From: Batillaria attramentaria
Lineage: Eukaryota > Mollusca > Gastropoda > Batillariidae
Length of the DNA: 64,000 nucleotides
NCBI GenBank assembly: GCA_018292915.2
Contig: JACVVK020000216.1
Span: 500,001 to 564,000 of the forward strand
Direction: 5' to 3'
Shown here: positions 12,901-22,245 of the stretch, piece after piece
How the letters are laid out: every line of letters begins with the position of its first letter
Position numbering within the stretch: position 1 is the stretch's first letter
The notes under the pieces: generated by a model
The model's database searches: none
What the model was told of the DNA's origin: nothing
What the model saw: only the letters and a program-made list of their open reading frames with translations
Translations under genes and position numbers: made by a program

Positions 12901-15082
12901 GCCCCCAAACCCAGCTCCAGCCAACCCGTTTCTCAAAGCATGCCAGAACTGTCGAGTGAAGACTCCACCAGAAGTAGGCGAATCACCCGCAAACGGAAGT
13001 CAACCCAGAGCGAGTCAGATTCTAGCGAACCACCTCAGAAAATCAGCACAGAAAGTGGGAGCGGAGTTGGAAACAGCAGAGACAAGAGTTCAGACAGGGA
13101 TGGTGGCAGGGCAGCAACAAGCACAACAGCTTCTGATCAGCCACCCAAGCTGCAGCGAGAGGGGAAGCGTACCACCAGCGCCACAGAGGAGACGGAGAAA
13201 GACAAAGAGAAGGGTGGCTCCAAAGACTCATCCCATCACCACGAGCGCAACATCATTGAGGCCACACCGGAGGAGATTGCCAAGAAGCAAGCAGCGGCCT
13301 CGGGGAAACGCCGGACCTACTACGTCTACGTGCCAGAGAAGTCGCTCAGTCAGTGTAAGCATGCATGAAGGATTACATTCCCTTGTGCAGAGTTTTGATG
13401 AGTGTTGTCACAGGTGCTCTAGTGAAAGGCTGGTATCTGAGAATTCATGGTTGCACTTGCGGAATAATTAAATTGCCCTCTGTCCTGTGTGACTGTGAGC
13501 GATTGTAAGTGATGCAGATGCTGCACGATGAAATTTCCCCCCTTTGTTTTCCTACACCCTCTCCAAACAGGGACTTGCGGCCTTGAAATATTGATCACTA
13601 GCTTTTCCTGGAGCATCCTTTCTGGTGTGATGTAATGTATGCATGCTGTGTGAAAGAGTTAGGATATTCCTCTCTGTAGGTACATTTTGACTTTATGTTT
13701 TGAGAAGATGTGACTGTTAGACTGTTATGACTTCATCTGTTCACAAGAGCAGTAAAACAAGATAATTTTCTTTATGGCGTCTCTGTTCCATTCAGAGATC
13801 TGATTCTGAGGGTCTAAAGCCATGTCACATGTGCATTAATGCATACTTAATTCCACCCCAAAACCCAGATGCAGCTAAGCACAGAATCAGAAAATAAAGG
13901 GGGGGAGGGGGGGGGGGGGAATGGGTAGGGAAAAAAAATTTAAAAAAGAGAAAAAAGTTTTGTTATAAAAAGTTTTGTGTTCTTTCTCACCTGTTAAAAT
14001 GTCTAAATTCATACTGGTCCTTTGTTGCAGCGTACTTTGACACGCCTGTGCTGCAAGGTCGCACCCGAAGCCAGTCCTCCCACACCACCACCAAGGACGG
14101 CGCCGTGACCACACCTCCCAACGCAGCACCTGCAGCTGCAGCTGCAGCTAATGCTACTTCATCAGCTTCAGGTAGCCAGTTGACACCCTCTTCTGGACAG
14201 CCTACTTCTCAGCCAGCATCGGGACAGAAGGAAGAAGGGAATGAAGCCAGCACATCCGGGTCAAAACGCTCCACGCGACTGAGAACTAAAGGCAGGCATT
14301 TGCTCAAATTTGAAGTCAGCACTCCGTAGGAACTTGTTTTTTAGTCTGATACCCTGGAGTAAGAGTACAGAAATGATTTGTGTTTGAATTAGAGGAGTAT
14401 TGTGACAAAACCACTGCTAACTCCTTGTGTGGATGAGGCCACCGTCTTGTATTCTGTAAAAAAAAGAAAAAAGTTTCCCAGGCCCTGGAACTCTACAACA
14501 AAAGCACGTTTCAGTTACTAATCACAACACAAGGTACTGCTACAGATTCATGAACTGGGGGGGGCGGCTGGGGCTAGAGCTGATTGAATCTGTGATTTCA
14601 GACTGCAACAGAAGTTCCAACGCTGTGTTGACTTTGTGTTCTTTTTCAGACTGAACAGGAAAAAGAGCAGCTGCTTCAGTCTTGTCAGTAAATGATAGCA
14701 TGCATTTTTCAGTAGTCCTAGCCAGGACAAATGGCTTGGTGGCTGTGATCAGGTGTAAACAGTAAAGTAGATGGCTGAACTCTTTGAGTGTGGGTGAATG
14801 TTGAAGTATTGGTGTAGAGCTTTGGTCAGGACACCAATTTTCATTCGAGCTAAACCATTTAATGATTTATGAATTATTACTTTTTCCAATTCCTGTTGAT
14901 TTTGCTCTGGGGTTTTTTGTCTCTCGCTCTCTCTCTTTTTTTGTCTTTGTTGCGTATTTGCCATCCCTCAGTGTAGTATGAAAGTCTGTTGTATACGATC
15001 TTTTAATTGAGTGATGTGTACTGTTGCAGATAATGCAGACTCATCCTCCAGCAAACGAAAACGCGGCAAGGAGCATAGATGA
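3868..15082 (+). CDS. NCOA6: Nuclear receptor coactivator 6 homologue (7 coding exons, about 2446 aa)
   Basis: Exons join as 3868-3988, 4533-7424, 7810-8009, 8615-9050, 9977-13354, 14031-14291 and 15030-15082. All junction phases agree. NCOA6 (ASC-2/TRBP) is a large nuclear coactivator that bridges nuclear receptors to histone-methyltransferase complexes (ASCOM). Identification rests on the N-terminal core KKVEPWNSVRVTFNIPREAA (residues 49-68), the receptor-binding LXXLL motif in SPLLVNLLQ (LVNLL at 327-331), and the basic patch KPRKRRRKKKDK shortly after it. These three landmarks occur in the same order in vertebrate NCOA6. A second LXXLL, LGSLL, lies at 380-384. The rest is Ser/Thr/Pro-rich and probably disordered. 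The start is the ATG in the exon carrying the conserved domain. It gives a shorter N-terminus than the human protein, so an upstream coding exon may be missing. The last intron needs a GC donor; otherwise translation stops at TAG 14327-14329. Confidence 0.85.
4533..7424 (+). CDS. NCOA6: NCOA6 coding exon 2 (2.9 kb)
   Basis: Encodes residues 41-1004. It opens with the conserved VEPWNSVRVTFNIPREAA block and contains both LXXLL motifs (5390-5404 and 5549-5563) and the basic nuclear-localisation-like patch (about 5471-5506). A DSGLGS sequence at 7076-7093 fits the beta-TrCP degron pattern DSGxxS. An ACC run (about 7169-7196) encodes a threonine tract. The acceptor is TTTTTGTCAG and the donor ACTG|GTAATA (phase 1). 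The frame stays open to TAG at 7541-7543, so intron retention would add about 39 residues and then stop. Confidence 0.85.
7810..8009 (+). CDS. NCOA6: NCOA6 coding exon 3
   Basis: Encodes residues 1005-1071 (GVKMLSEDPMHSMSHLVK onward). A T-rich tract and TTTGCAG acceptor precede it and CAG|GTAGGA follows. It enters in phase 1 and leaves in phase 0, consistent with both neighbours. I recognise no domain beyond a Ser/Thr-rich stretch. Confidence 0.75.
8615..9050 (+). CDS. NCOA6: NCOA6 coding exon 4
   Basis: Encodes residues 1072-1216, rich in Ala, Ser, His and Pro. The acceptor is GGATTGTAG and the donor CTCTG|GTAAGC (phase 1). Coding continuity and phase are the evidence; the sequence is low complexity and shows no domain. 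Confidence 0.7.
9977..13354 (+). CDS. NCOA6: NCOA6 coding exon 5 (3.4 kb)
   Basis: Encodes residues 1217-2342. It starts EKGVLSNAVKQRMARLS, runs through more than 900 residues of Ser/Thr/Val/Ala/Pro-rich sequence with proline runs (around 12457-12520), then a charged Arg/Lys/Ser region (SRRITRKRKS at about 12971-13000), and ends in the more ordered-looking RRTYYVYVPEKSLSQ. The acceptor is GTGTTGCAG and the donor CAGT|GTAAGC (phase 1). The open frame of more than 3.3 kb in repeat-rich DNA is itself strong coding evidence. Confidence 0.8.
13355..14030 (+). other. NCOA6 intron 6
   Basis: About 680 bases with G-runs and A-rich sequence near 13900-13970 and no coding signal. Introns 2-5 of the coding region (3989-4532, 7425-7809, 8010-8614, 9051-9976) likewise contain nothing recognisable. 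Confidence 0.6.
14031..14291 (+). CDS. NCOA6: NCOA6 coding exon 6
   Basis: Encodes residues 2343-2429 (SYFDTPVLQGRTRSQ at the start, KRSTRLRTK at the end). The acceptor TTTGTTGCAG is strong. No good GT donor follows. The frame reads to TAG at 14327-14329, but a GC donor (AAAG|GCAGGC) at 14291/14292 would join it in frame to a basic terminal exon at 15030. The exon end is therefore uncertain. Confidence 0.6.
15030..15082 (+). CDS. NCOA6: Putative NCOA6 terminal coding exon
   Basis: Follows TACTGTTGCAG. In the phase required by exon 6 it reads DNADSSSSKRKRGKEHR and then TGA (15080-15082). A short Ser-rich stretch followed by a basic C-terminus resembles the end of vertebrate NCOA6. It depends on a GC-AG intron; with either nearby GT donor (14315 or 14326) the join gives a different or immediately terminated tail. 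Confidence 0.45.
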
Positions 15083-18000
15083 GACTGCTTGAATTTATCA
15101 CCAGCACATGTGTACAGACAAATGGAAAAGCCCGAGTTGGACATGTTACTGTTCCCTTTTTGGGACGTGAACTTTGCAGGGCTGTGCCCTTTCTGCCGTA
15201 GCCAGCAGGACAGTTTTCTGCATAGTTGTTTGATCGATTGTGATGAATTTGACTTGATTTTTTGCGTGACAAAAACTGAACTTAAAGTACCCAAGAGTTA
15301 GAATTTTTTTGTGGTCTTAATCAGTGAAGCCGCTGCTGTGCATTCTTAATGAAGGATGGAGTTTCACCATCAGCTTTCGTGGTAGTTGTTCGCGTGACCA
15401 CAAGTGACAGCGTGCGAGTGTCTATTTTTTTTCTTCTTCTTCTCTCTCTCTCCCCAAATCCACACTGATACATTTTGCTTCTTAGTGTCATTAGCAGAGA
15501 GAAGCAGTTTTATCACTAATCAGTGACAGAGACCCAGTTTTCGCACTTTGCCTTCCTCAGCTCACACGGTGTTATCATGGTGATGGCTCATTGCCGCTGG
15601 GCACAGTTACCATGGAGATGTGGCTGCGGGCAAGCGGGCAGTGACCAGATTCATGATGAAACACGCTCAGGGAAGAAGCTGTGAAGGACGGTGGGGGCAG
15701 CTAAATAACATTTTGTCATTTTTGTTTTTTGGGTGTTTTCTGTGTGCACTTCGGATGGTGTCTGTCAAATGCCACCACATCACGAGAGGGCTGTGCTCTG
15801 ATGAACCTTGTGTGGTTGTTTGACCTGCTGTACAAAAAAATAATGTTGAAACCAGGGGACTTAGCTGGTAATAAATTAGGCGACTTCTTGTTTGTGATTG
15901 CACTGTGGATTCTACTAACAGGTGACATTCAGACAGATGGAGGTTTGATAATGGTAGTGAATGAGTTTAGTGAATAATGTTTCCTTTCCCCCATTGCTGA
16001 TGTGTATGACGGGTTGTTTAGTTAGAAGTATTCTTGTTGACTTTGGTTTCCTTTTGTGGTTTTTGTTTTTTGTGTGTGTGGAATGGAACTCGGGGCGGGC
16101 AAGCCTACTGATAAACTGATAATGATTTTTGATTTTCAAATAAGCAGAAATGTGACACAATAATGATGTGTGATGGAAGGGGGGACAAGCAGATTCATGT
16201 GATGTTCACAATTTCCCATGATTCGCCTTGTCTCGCTCGCTCTCTCTTGATTGTAGTGTACATACATACATCAGAATGTAAATATAGGTCTCAGAACTAT
16301 TTATGTTCTTTTGAGAACAATTATAGATGCAGGTTTTCTTCTTACTATGATCATGGCTCCTCAGTTCAGCTACCACAAACTTTACTGATTATGATGTTGA
16401 TGTTAATAATGATGGCCTCTACACAAATCCAAGATGTGTAAGTTTTTGTTTGTTTCCTGTCATTACGGCATTGACAGTTTGAAAGATAAACTTTCATTGA
16501 GAGTGCTTTGACATATATACTGATACATAAAACTTTAAAAAAAGAAGTTTTCATTGTTTGTCAGACCATGTAGTTGTGATTGCTGTTTGTTTTTGTTTTC
16601 TTGTTTGTTTTGTTCAGTTGTTTTAAACCGTTATTGTTTCAGTTCAGTGTCAGTTTTAGAAATCAAAATCTTGCTTGCTATCTCAAAAAATTCGGCTTGG
16701 GTCTGGAGGTTCGCATCGCATTACCAGTACTGGACGCACAGGCACCAAGCCAGTAGCAACACAGTCTGCTTCATGTGCACTGATTCATATAGACAGCCGT
16801 TGGTGTTGAAAGACAAGAGAGGCGGTTCATTTTTTGCATCATGCGTGTGTGTGATTTCCCCTATTGTGATAGCTTCCCTTTGTACTGCCAAGTTTTGATG
16901 CATAATTATTACACTCCTGGCTTGGTCAGTCTAGGCATTGGTTGATGCTTTGCTGGGATTGTGTAATTTTTCCCATCCTCTCTCTCTCTCTCTCTCTTTC
17001 TCTCTCTGTCCCTTTCCTATTTCCATGTTAAAGCATACATCACACATGCCTATTTTGCATCTATTGAATATATTCCAGGTTTTTGTTTATTGATGATAAC
17101 AAGGAAGCAACCTGTTCATTATGTTTTGTTGACTCTTTTATTAAACCTGGCTAGTCCAAGATATATTGTACATACACATAAGAATATAGAGATTTTTTTC
17201 CCCGCAGATTCTTGAGTATGTGTATGTAATTTCTTGAAATGTAGACAAATTAACCATGTGTACATGCAGAAAAAAAGAAGTGTGGAATTTTGCTTGTCAC
17301 TTTGTACATAGTGCTCTACATCCTCTGTCATAGCCTGAAGTTCTCATGATACCATAATACATCAGTACACTATTACTTCAATGCTGTTCCTACTCATTGT
17401 GTGTGACCGTGTGTTGTGCTTGGCTGCAAGTTTAAAAGGACTTAAGTCGGAGAGTACAGAGTTCATGTGAGAAACCGGGGCACACGAGAACATGGGTAGG
17501 TGATGTGTGAATCTGTTTATGGCATTCGGAGTGTTCTCTGCAGCTATTGTGAAATCTCTTTCTCAGTGTCAGGAGAAAATGGCATCATGGGCAAAATGTT
17601 CTCTTGCCCTGTGAAACTAATTCGTGTGCACTCTTACCCAGCACTCCACAGATCACCTAAACTGCGACAGCGTTCACATAAATTGCAGATGCATTCATAA
17701 GGGAAGGGTGAGCGTTAATGATCTTGCAGTGCAAACGTACATTGTACCACACTCGCACATACACGCACACGCATGTGCACGCAATGCTAAAAAACAAAAC
17801 CTTCATCCAGATGGACATTTCGCGATACATTAACCATGGCCTACCACTGCTAAACCCAAGGAAACTAAAAGTGTTCAGAGCTTATAACTTCAGATGGGTG
17901 AATCACCAGTACGCTGAATGCACTCCCACCTGTAACGCTGTACTCTGTGACTGATGTTCAGTATGTCAAACTTTCACCATTTCTAGCCAGTGAGTGTGAT

Positions 18001-18175
18001 TGGGCTGAAAGCATACGCCATGTGATAGGGTGTGGAATAGCTGGGAGCATTTTCTTCTACTTTCTGTCTCTTCCTTTCCTTACTTGGTGACAAAATTCAG
18101 TTTTCTTCTCTTGCTGGTTCTGGACTTGAGTGAGCATTGCATTTTTTGTCTAATTTTCATGGATCAAATCCCATG

Positions 18176-18554
18176 CAGGGCCGGATCCAGGGGGGGGTTC
18201 CACAGGTTCTGGAACCCCCCCCCCCCCCCCCCCTGCAAATGACATGTACCTGTAGATGGACGTTTTTTTTTTTTTTTTTTTAATCCATGTCAGCCGGGAC
18301 CCAAATTTATTCATGGTCAAATCCGATGAGAAAAGTGGTACCCCCCCCCCCCCCCGCCCTTCCGCCCTCGGAGCGCACCCATCCGATGCCGATAACAGAA
18401 AAGATTACAATCTTGTCTACAAACCTTGATAAACAGCTTAGACATAGGCTTTCAAGCTGTCCTGATGCCCCCTGCACCCCCATTGGGGGAGACCCCCAAA
18501 CCCCCCCAAAAAATTTTGGAACCCCCCCCTTCTATACCCCTTGATCCGGCCCTG
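18176..18554. mobile_element. 379-bp nonautonomous TIR element, 5-bp TSD
   Basis: The ends are CAGGGCCGGATC and its exact complement GATCCGGCCCTG. CCATG occurs on both sides (18171-18175 and 18555-18559). The interior has long C, G and T runs and no coding capacity. A CAGGG terminus suggests the hAT superfamily, in which a subset duplicates 5 bp; that assignment is inference. Confidence 0.75.
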
Positions 18555-19031
18555 CCATGTAAGCTTCAAATGGGCTAAATAGGAAATGCAGTATGTGTTC
18601 AGGGATCATGAAGTTGGGAAAGTCGTGTTTCTGGGAGATGCCATATTTTTCTTTCGAGTGTGTTGCCAAAAGTAATTTCCCCCGTCAAACTTCTGTGCGT
18701 TTTCCCCTGGGAGGTAGGGTTAAAAAAAAAATCATGAGCGCTTTGTTTTGTTTTCCCCATGTCGTGTGAAGGAATTTGATTTAATATGCTTTTTACTGCT
18801 TGTCAAGGTGTTGGTGCGGTTGAGTTAAATATTTCTCTGTCCTGGAGTGTAATTATTTTTCTGGATTTGTTAAAAGGAAACCGTAGCTGGACTAGTGGGC
18901 GCCCTTCGCTTGCTTGATCATTGATCATTGAAGCTGTACTGTAGTCTTGACAGATTTAGCTCAGCTCACTTAGGTCTTTTCAGTAAGCGTCTTTAACTGT
19001 ATATTTTTTATTTTTATATACAGTATTTGTG

Positions 19032-19037
19032 AATAAA
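19032..19037 (+). promoter_or_regulatory. Candidate polyadenylation signal of NCOA6
   Basis: AATAAA followed about 40-60 bases later by GTGTTGGCTTCTGCTTTG-type GT-rich sequence, the normal downstream element. It is the best signal between the NCOA6 stop and the converging annexin gene. Confidence 0.4.
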
Positions 19038-19060
19038 TTATACATCTTATTTCATAATGA

Positions 19061-20086
19061 ACCTCATTGTGTTGGCTTCTGCTTTGTTTTAGTGCTGCAG
19101 GCTTGGCTGAAGAAGGATTATGCTTGAGCTGTGTACTGATACACCAGTTTCCAAAGTTATAACTGTCTTTTAAAAAAAGCTGTTTATATCATTGAAAGTG
19201 ACAGTCCGAAACCTGATAAAGTGTGGGCTTGGATTTAAAAAGGAATTTGCTTGAGCTGCTCACCGACACCAGTTTCCATGTAGGTAATAATCAGGCTGGG
19301 GAATTTTCAGTCATTTGGCAATTTTCAGCCAAATTTCTTATACTTTCAGCCAAAAAAATCTACATTTCAGCCAAAGGAAAGACTGGGGGCGGGGGGAGGT
19401 TGCACACGCAGTAATGTATCATGATACATGCAGTGCCATACGGAACAGCAGTCTAACTTTTTTTTAAAGACTTGTGTCAGTACCAAGGCAGTGGTTTACT
19501 TGTGGGTGCCAGGAGAAGCAACTAAGTGCCTTTAAAAATGCTAAAATTGTTTTTGTGAAGTGGGGCATTGCCCCGTGGTCCCCCAGCAGGGTGCTGCCTC
19601 TGAACCCCAGCCTAGGTTTCAGTCTTTTTTTCCTCGGCAGTTCCCCAGCTGAATAATCTTAAAACCTGATATTTTTTACAATGACTTTCAGATATTCCCT
19701 GGTGAAAGAATTTTACAGGTTGTGGCAGAATTCTTGTGAATGACATCTATTGCCATCATGATACTGCTTTGCACTATACATTTTTAGTAAGGATTTACAA
19801 CCGTATGGGAGGTAGACGTCGCTGAGTTTGGGAATTTCTGGATACAAGTAATGAAATAAATAGTTTTTGGATCTGCCGTTCACCGCCTTCATGCAAAACT
19901 GCTTTCATGCTACCCTGCAGGTAGACAGGACTTGTTAGGAAATGGGTAGATAAGACAAGAATACAGTTATACATACAGATCTGTGCAGAATGTGTTCATA
20001 GTCGATGTGTATGCTACGTCTCTCGCTCTCTCCTCTATTTATTCTCTGTTAGAGTTGCATTTTTTCCCCTCAGTGTCAGCTGGCAT
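19061..20086. other. Intergenic, nothing recognised
   Basis: No convincing gene, TIR or SINE. It includes a run of short TTTCAGCCA-like repeats near 19300-19375 and a G-rich patch near 19385. This is the gap between the two converging genes. Confidence 0.5.
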
Positions 20087-20161
20087 CTAATAATAATAAT
20101 AATACATCATATTTATAAGGCGCCCGTCTCTGAAAAGCAGACTCAGAGCGCACACACCACA

Positions 20162-20194
<33 letters not shown>

Positions 20195-20460
20195 AACATG
20201 GACAGGGGGACCCAATTATCTATGGAAAGGCCTAACGGAACAGGTATGTTTTGAGCTGTGACTTAAAGGCTGACAGTGTGGGGACATCACAGAGGGCAGA
20301 AGGCAGTGAGTTCCAGATTGTCGGGGCGAGGTAGCTGAACGCGCGTTCGCCGATAGTTTTCATATTCCGCAGAGGAACTTTGAGAAGTTTTTCATCAGAG
20401 GATCTAGTCACTGCAAAGGCCCTTTTCTGTCTTTTTTAAAAGATTTCTGGCATTGTACCA
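20087..20460 (-). repeat. Dispersed repeat with ATT tail and AC tract
   Basis: On the minus strand the segment ends in ATT repeats (20087-20103) preceded by GGCGCCTTATAAATATGATG. Its body (20215-20460) resembles a repeat common in aquatic animal genomes, with a GTTTTGAGCTGTGACTTAAA motif followed by GAGTTCCAGA. Similar GGCGC plus ATT-tail ends recur at 31865, 50141, 50245, 51501 and 56656. An AC tract (20163-20192) interrupts it. Family assignment is from memory of the motif, not a search. Confidence 0.5.
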
Positions 20461-20671
20461 CTTACACCTGTACAGTGACGGTATATGATCTCAAAGGCTG
20501 GCACTCGCTCAACATAAGGCCTCATGCCGTTAAGGAAATATCAAGGACTGAAGGAGTAGGCCCTTTGGTGTGCGGCACGGTCAGCCGCGGAGCAGGAGAA
20601 TTTGAATTTTCGTCAAATTACAGAGTCTGTAGGCTGCTCTGTTCTTGCATTCAGAGCTGTACTAATCATAG

Positions 20672-20748
20672 ACTATTTGGAGCGTGCAGTCTCACTCGCA
20701 AGCGAAACTGTTCCAAACATACGTTGGCTTCTGTGAAGCCTAATGAAC
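20672..20748 (+). repeat. Dispersed repeat, copy 1 (GCGAAACTGTTCCAAA)
   Basis: Shares AGCGAAACTGTTCCAAA, CATA and GTTGGCTT with 34343-34420 in the same orientation, including the preceding GGAGCGT and CACTC blocks. Copy ends were not determined. Confidence 0.5.
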
Positions 20749-20859
20749 GTGGAAATAGTGTGTTTAATGCCCTTTGTTGATACCGTGTCCAATTACATTA
20801 TCCGTGCACTCAGCAATCATCTATACGAATACAGCGCTCCTGACAAATATTCCACAGAA

Positions 20860-22116
20860 AGGATGCAGACCACTGGTGAAAAAGGGTAAATTTAATTTGA
20901 TTCAAGAAACACTAAACACCAAATTAAGTTGATCATTCAGCATCTTGCACCAGTAGACTAAGCTGTTTTATGAACTAGAAACAAAGCAAAAGGAGTCATA
21001 AAAATGGACAAAATTGTAAGAATAGTACAGATCATCCTGTGACTTACAGAAGGAGCAACCCCTATAAAATTGTTCAGGAAGCACACAATCGCAGCGATGC
21101 TAAGAACAAGGAAGAGAAATACACGTAAAAAGCTGAAGACTCGAACCCTAAGCATTTGATCACAATGTAAAATTAACAATGGCTGGTGGATAGTGCAACA
21201 TCAGTGTGTCGAGCAGTTCTGTCAATACTGTATTCCGATTCATAATTATTCTCTGCCAACTTTCTTGTACATGTACATACTTGTGCAGCTGACAAAAAGC
21301 TTGGTTTGTTAAACACTATAGATTTTTGAAAGACTCTGCATGACTGGGCTTTTTGATAGCTGGTCACTTTCTTTGCATTGCGGTGTGCATGGGAACTTCG
21401 ACATGAAGAAAAAGCCTCTATTAGCATTTCAAAAAAAAGTTTGTGGGTTAAAAAAAGTAGTCACAGCTTTTGCTCTGTCCTTCACATGATTTTTACAAAT
21501 CACCAGAACTTGCATCAGAAAAAAACCAACAATGTATCGGTAGATGTTCATATTTAGGTGATTACAATGATAATACCAACAACAATGATAGATAAGTTAA
21601 TATTTTTTACACAATGCAACACCCCCGGCTGACCATGTTTATAAAACCCTAACAAAGTTTGTGATAACAAGCAAAAATGTCAAAGAGTCATAGTGTATTA
21701 CATTTCTTAAACTTAAATGCAGTAGGAATGTAACAACAATGTTCCCTCAAAAAAAGTTTTAAGACTGAAAAGCAAAGGTGGTCTGGCGATTTGTAGAAAA
21801 TTGAAAATTTGTAGAAATTACAGGCATTACATTTATAGATAGACCTTTCTGGTTTGTGCCTTGGGTGAAAAGAACAACATTGTCATTGCTCTGGTCTGCA
21901 CTTGACCCTAAAGGTAGACCATAACAACCTATTCAATGACATTGATGCAAAACTGCTTTCAAAGCTAATTTCTATTCATAATCCTCATGCAGGTCAAGGC
22001 GGTGGCTGGAGGTCATTGTTATGGAAACATGACTGGCAGAACCTAAGTTCGTGATGGCAGGACATGTAGCCTAAAGCTGAACAAAGTGTCTATGGGGTGC
22101 ACAGTTAGGATGCAGG
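20860..22116 (-). other. Annexin 3' untranslated region (approximate)
   Basis: About 1.25 kb without coding frames lies beyond the annexin stop. On the minus strand an ATTAAA-type signal is present near 20889, which would place cleavage near 20860. The limit is a guess from that one signal. Confidence 0.3.
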
Positions 22117-22245
22117 TTAGGCTGGTGGGTTGATGATAGCCAGCAGCAACCGTTTATAGTCCCCGCCACATTCACTTTCTATGGCCTCTGTCAGAGGTCT
22201 CTCATACATGGTCTCAAACTCCTCCTTGATCTCCTCAAGGTCAAT
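22117..22245 (-). CDS. Annexin coding exon 9 (stop)
   Basis: Residues 277-318: [20 protein letters not shown] and then [19 protein letters not shown], the typical annexin C-terminus with E301 as calcium ligand. The stop is TAA. The acceptor is TGTTTGCAG. Confidence 0.93.
   Translation of the reverse strand: MDLEEIKEEFETMYERPLTEAIESECGGDYKRLLLAIINPPA

Larger units (their letters stand above)
15083..19060 (+). other. Long NCOA6 3' untranslated region
   Basis: Roughly 4 kb with no coding frame of note after the stop. It holds AATAAA at 15870-15875 and a second at 19032-19037, the latter followed by a GT-rich stretch (about 19065-19095). A 379-bp TIR element sits inside at 18176-18554. Extent is inferred from the polyadenylation signals; a short form ending near 15890 is also possible. 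Confidence 0.4.
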
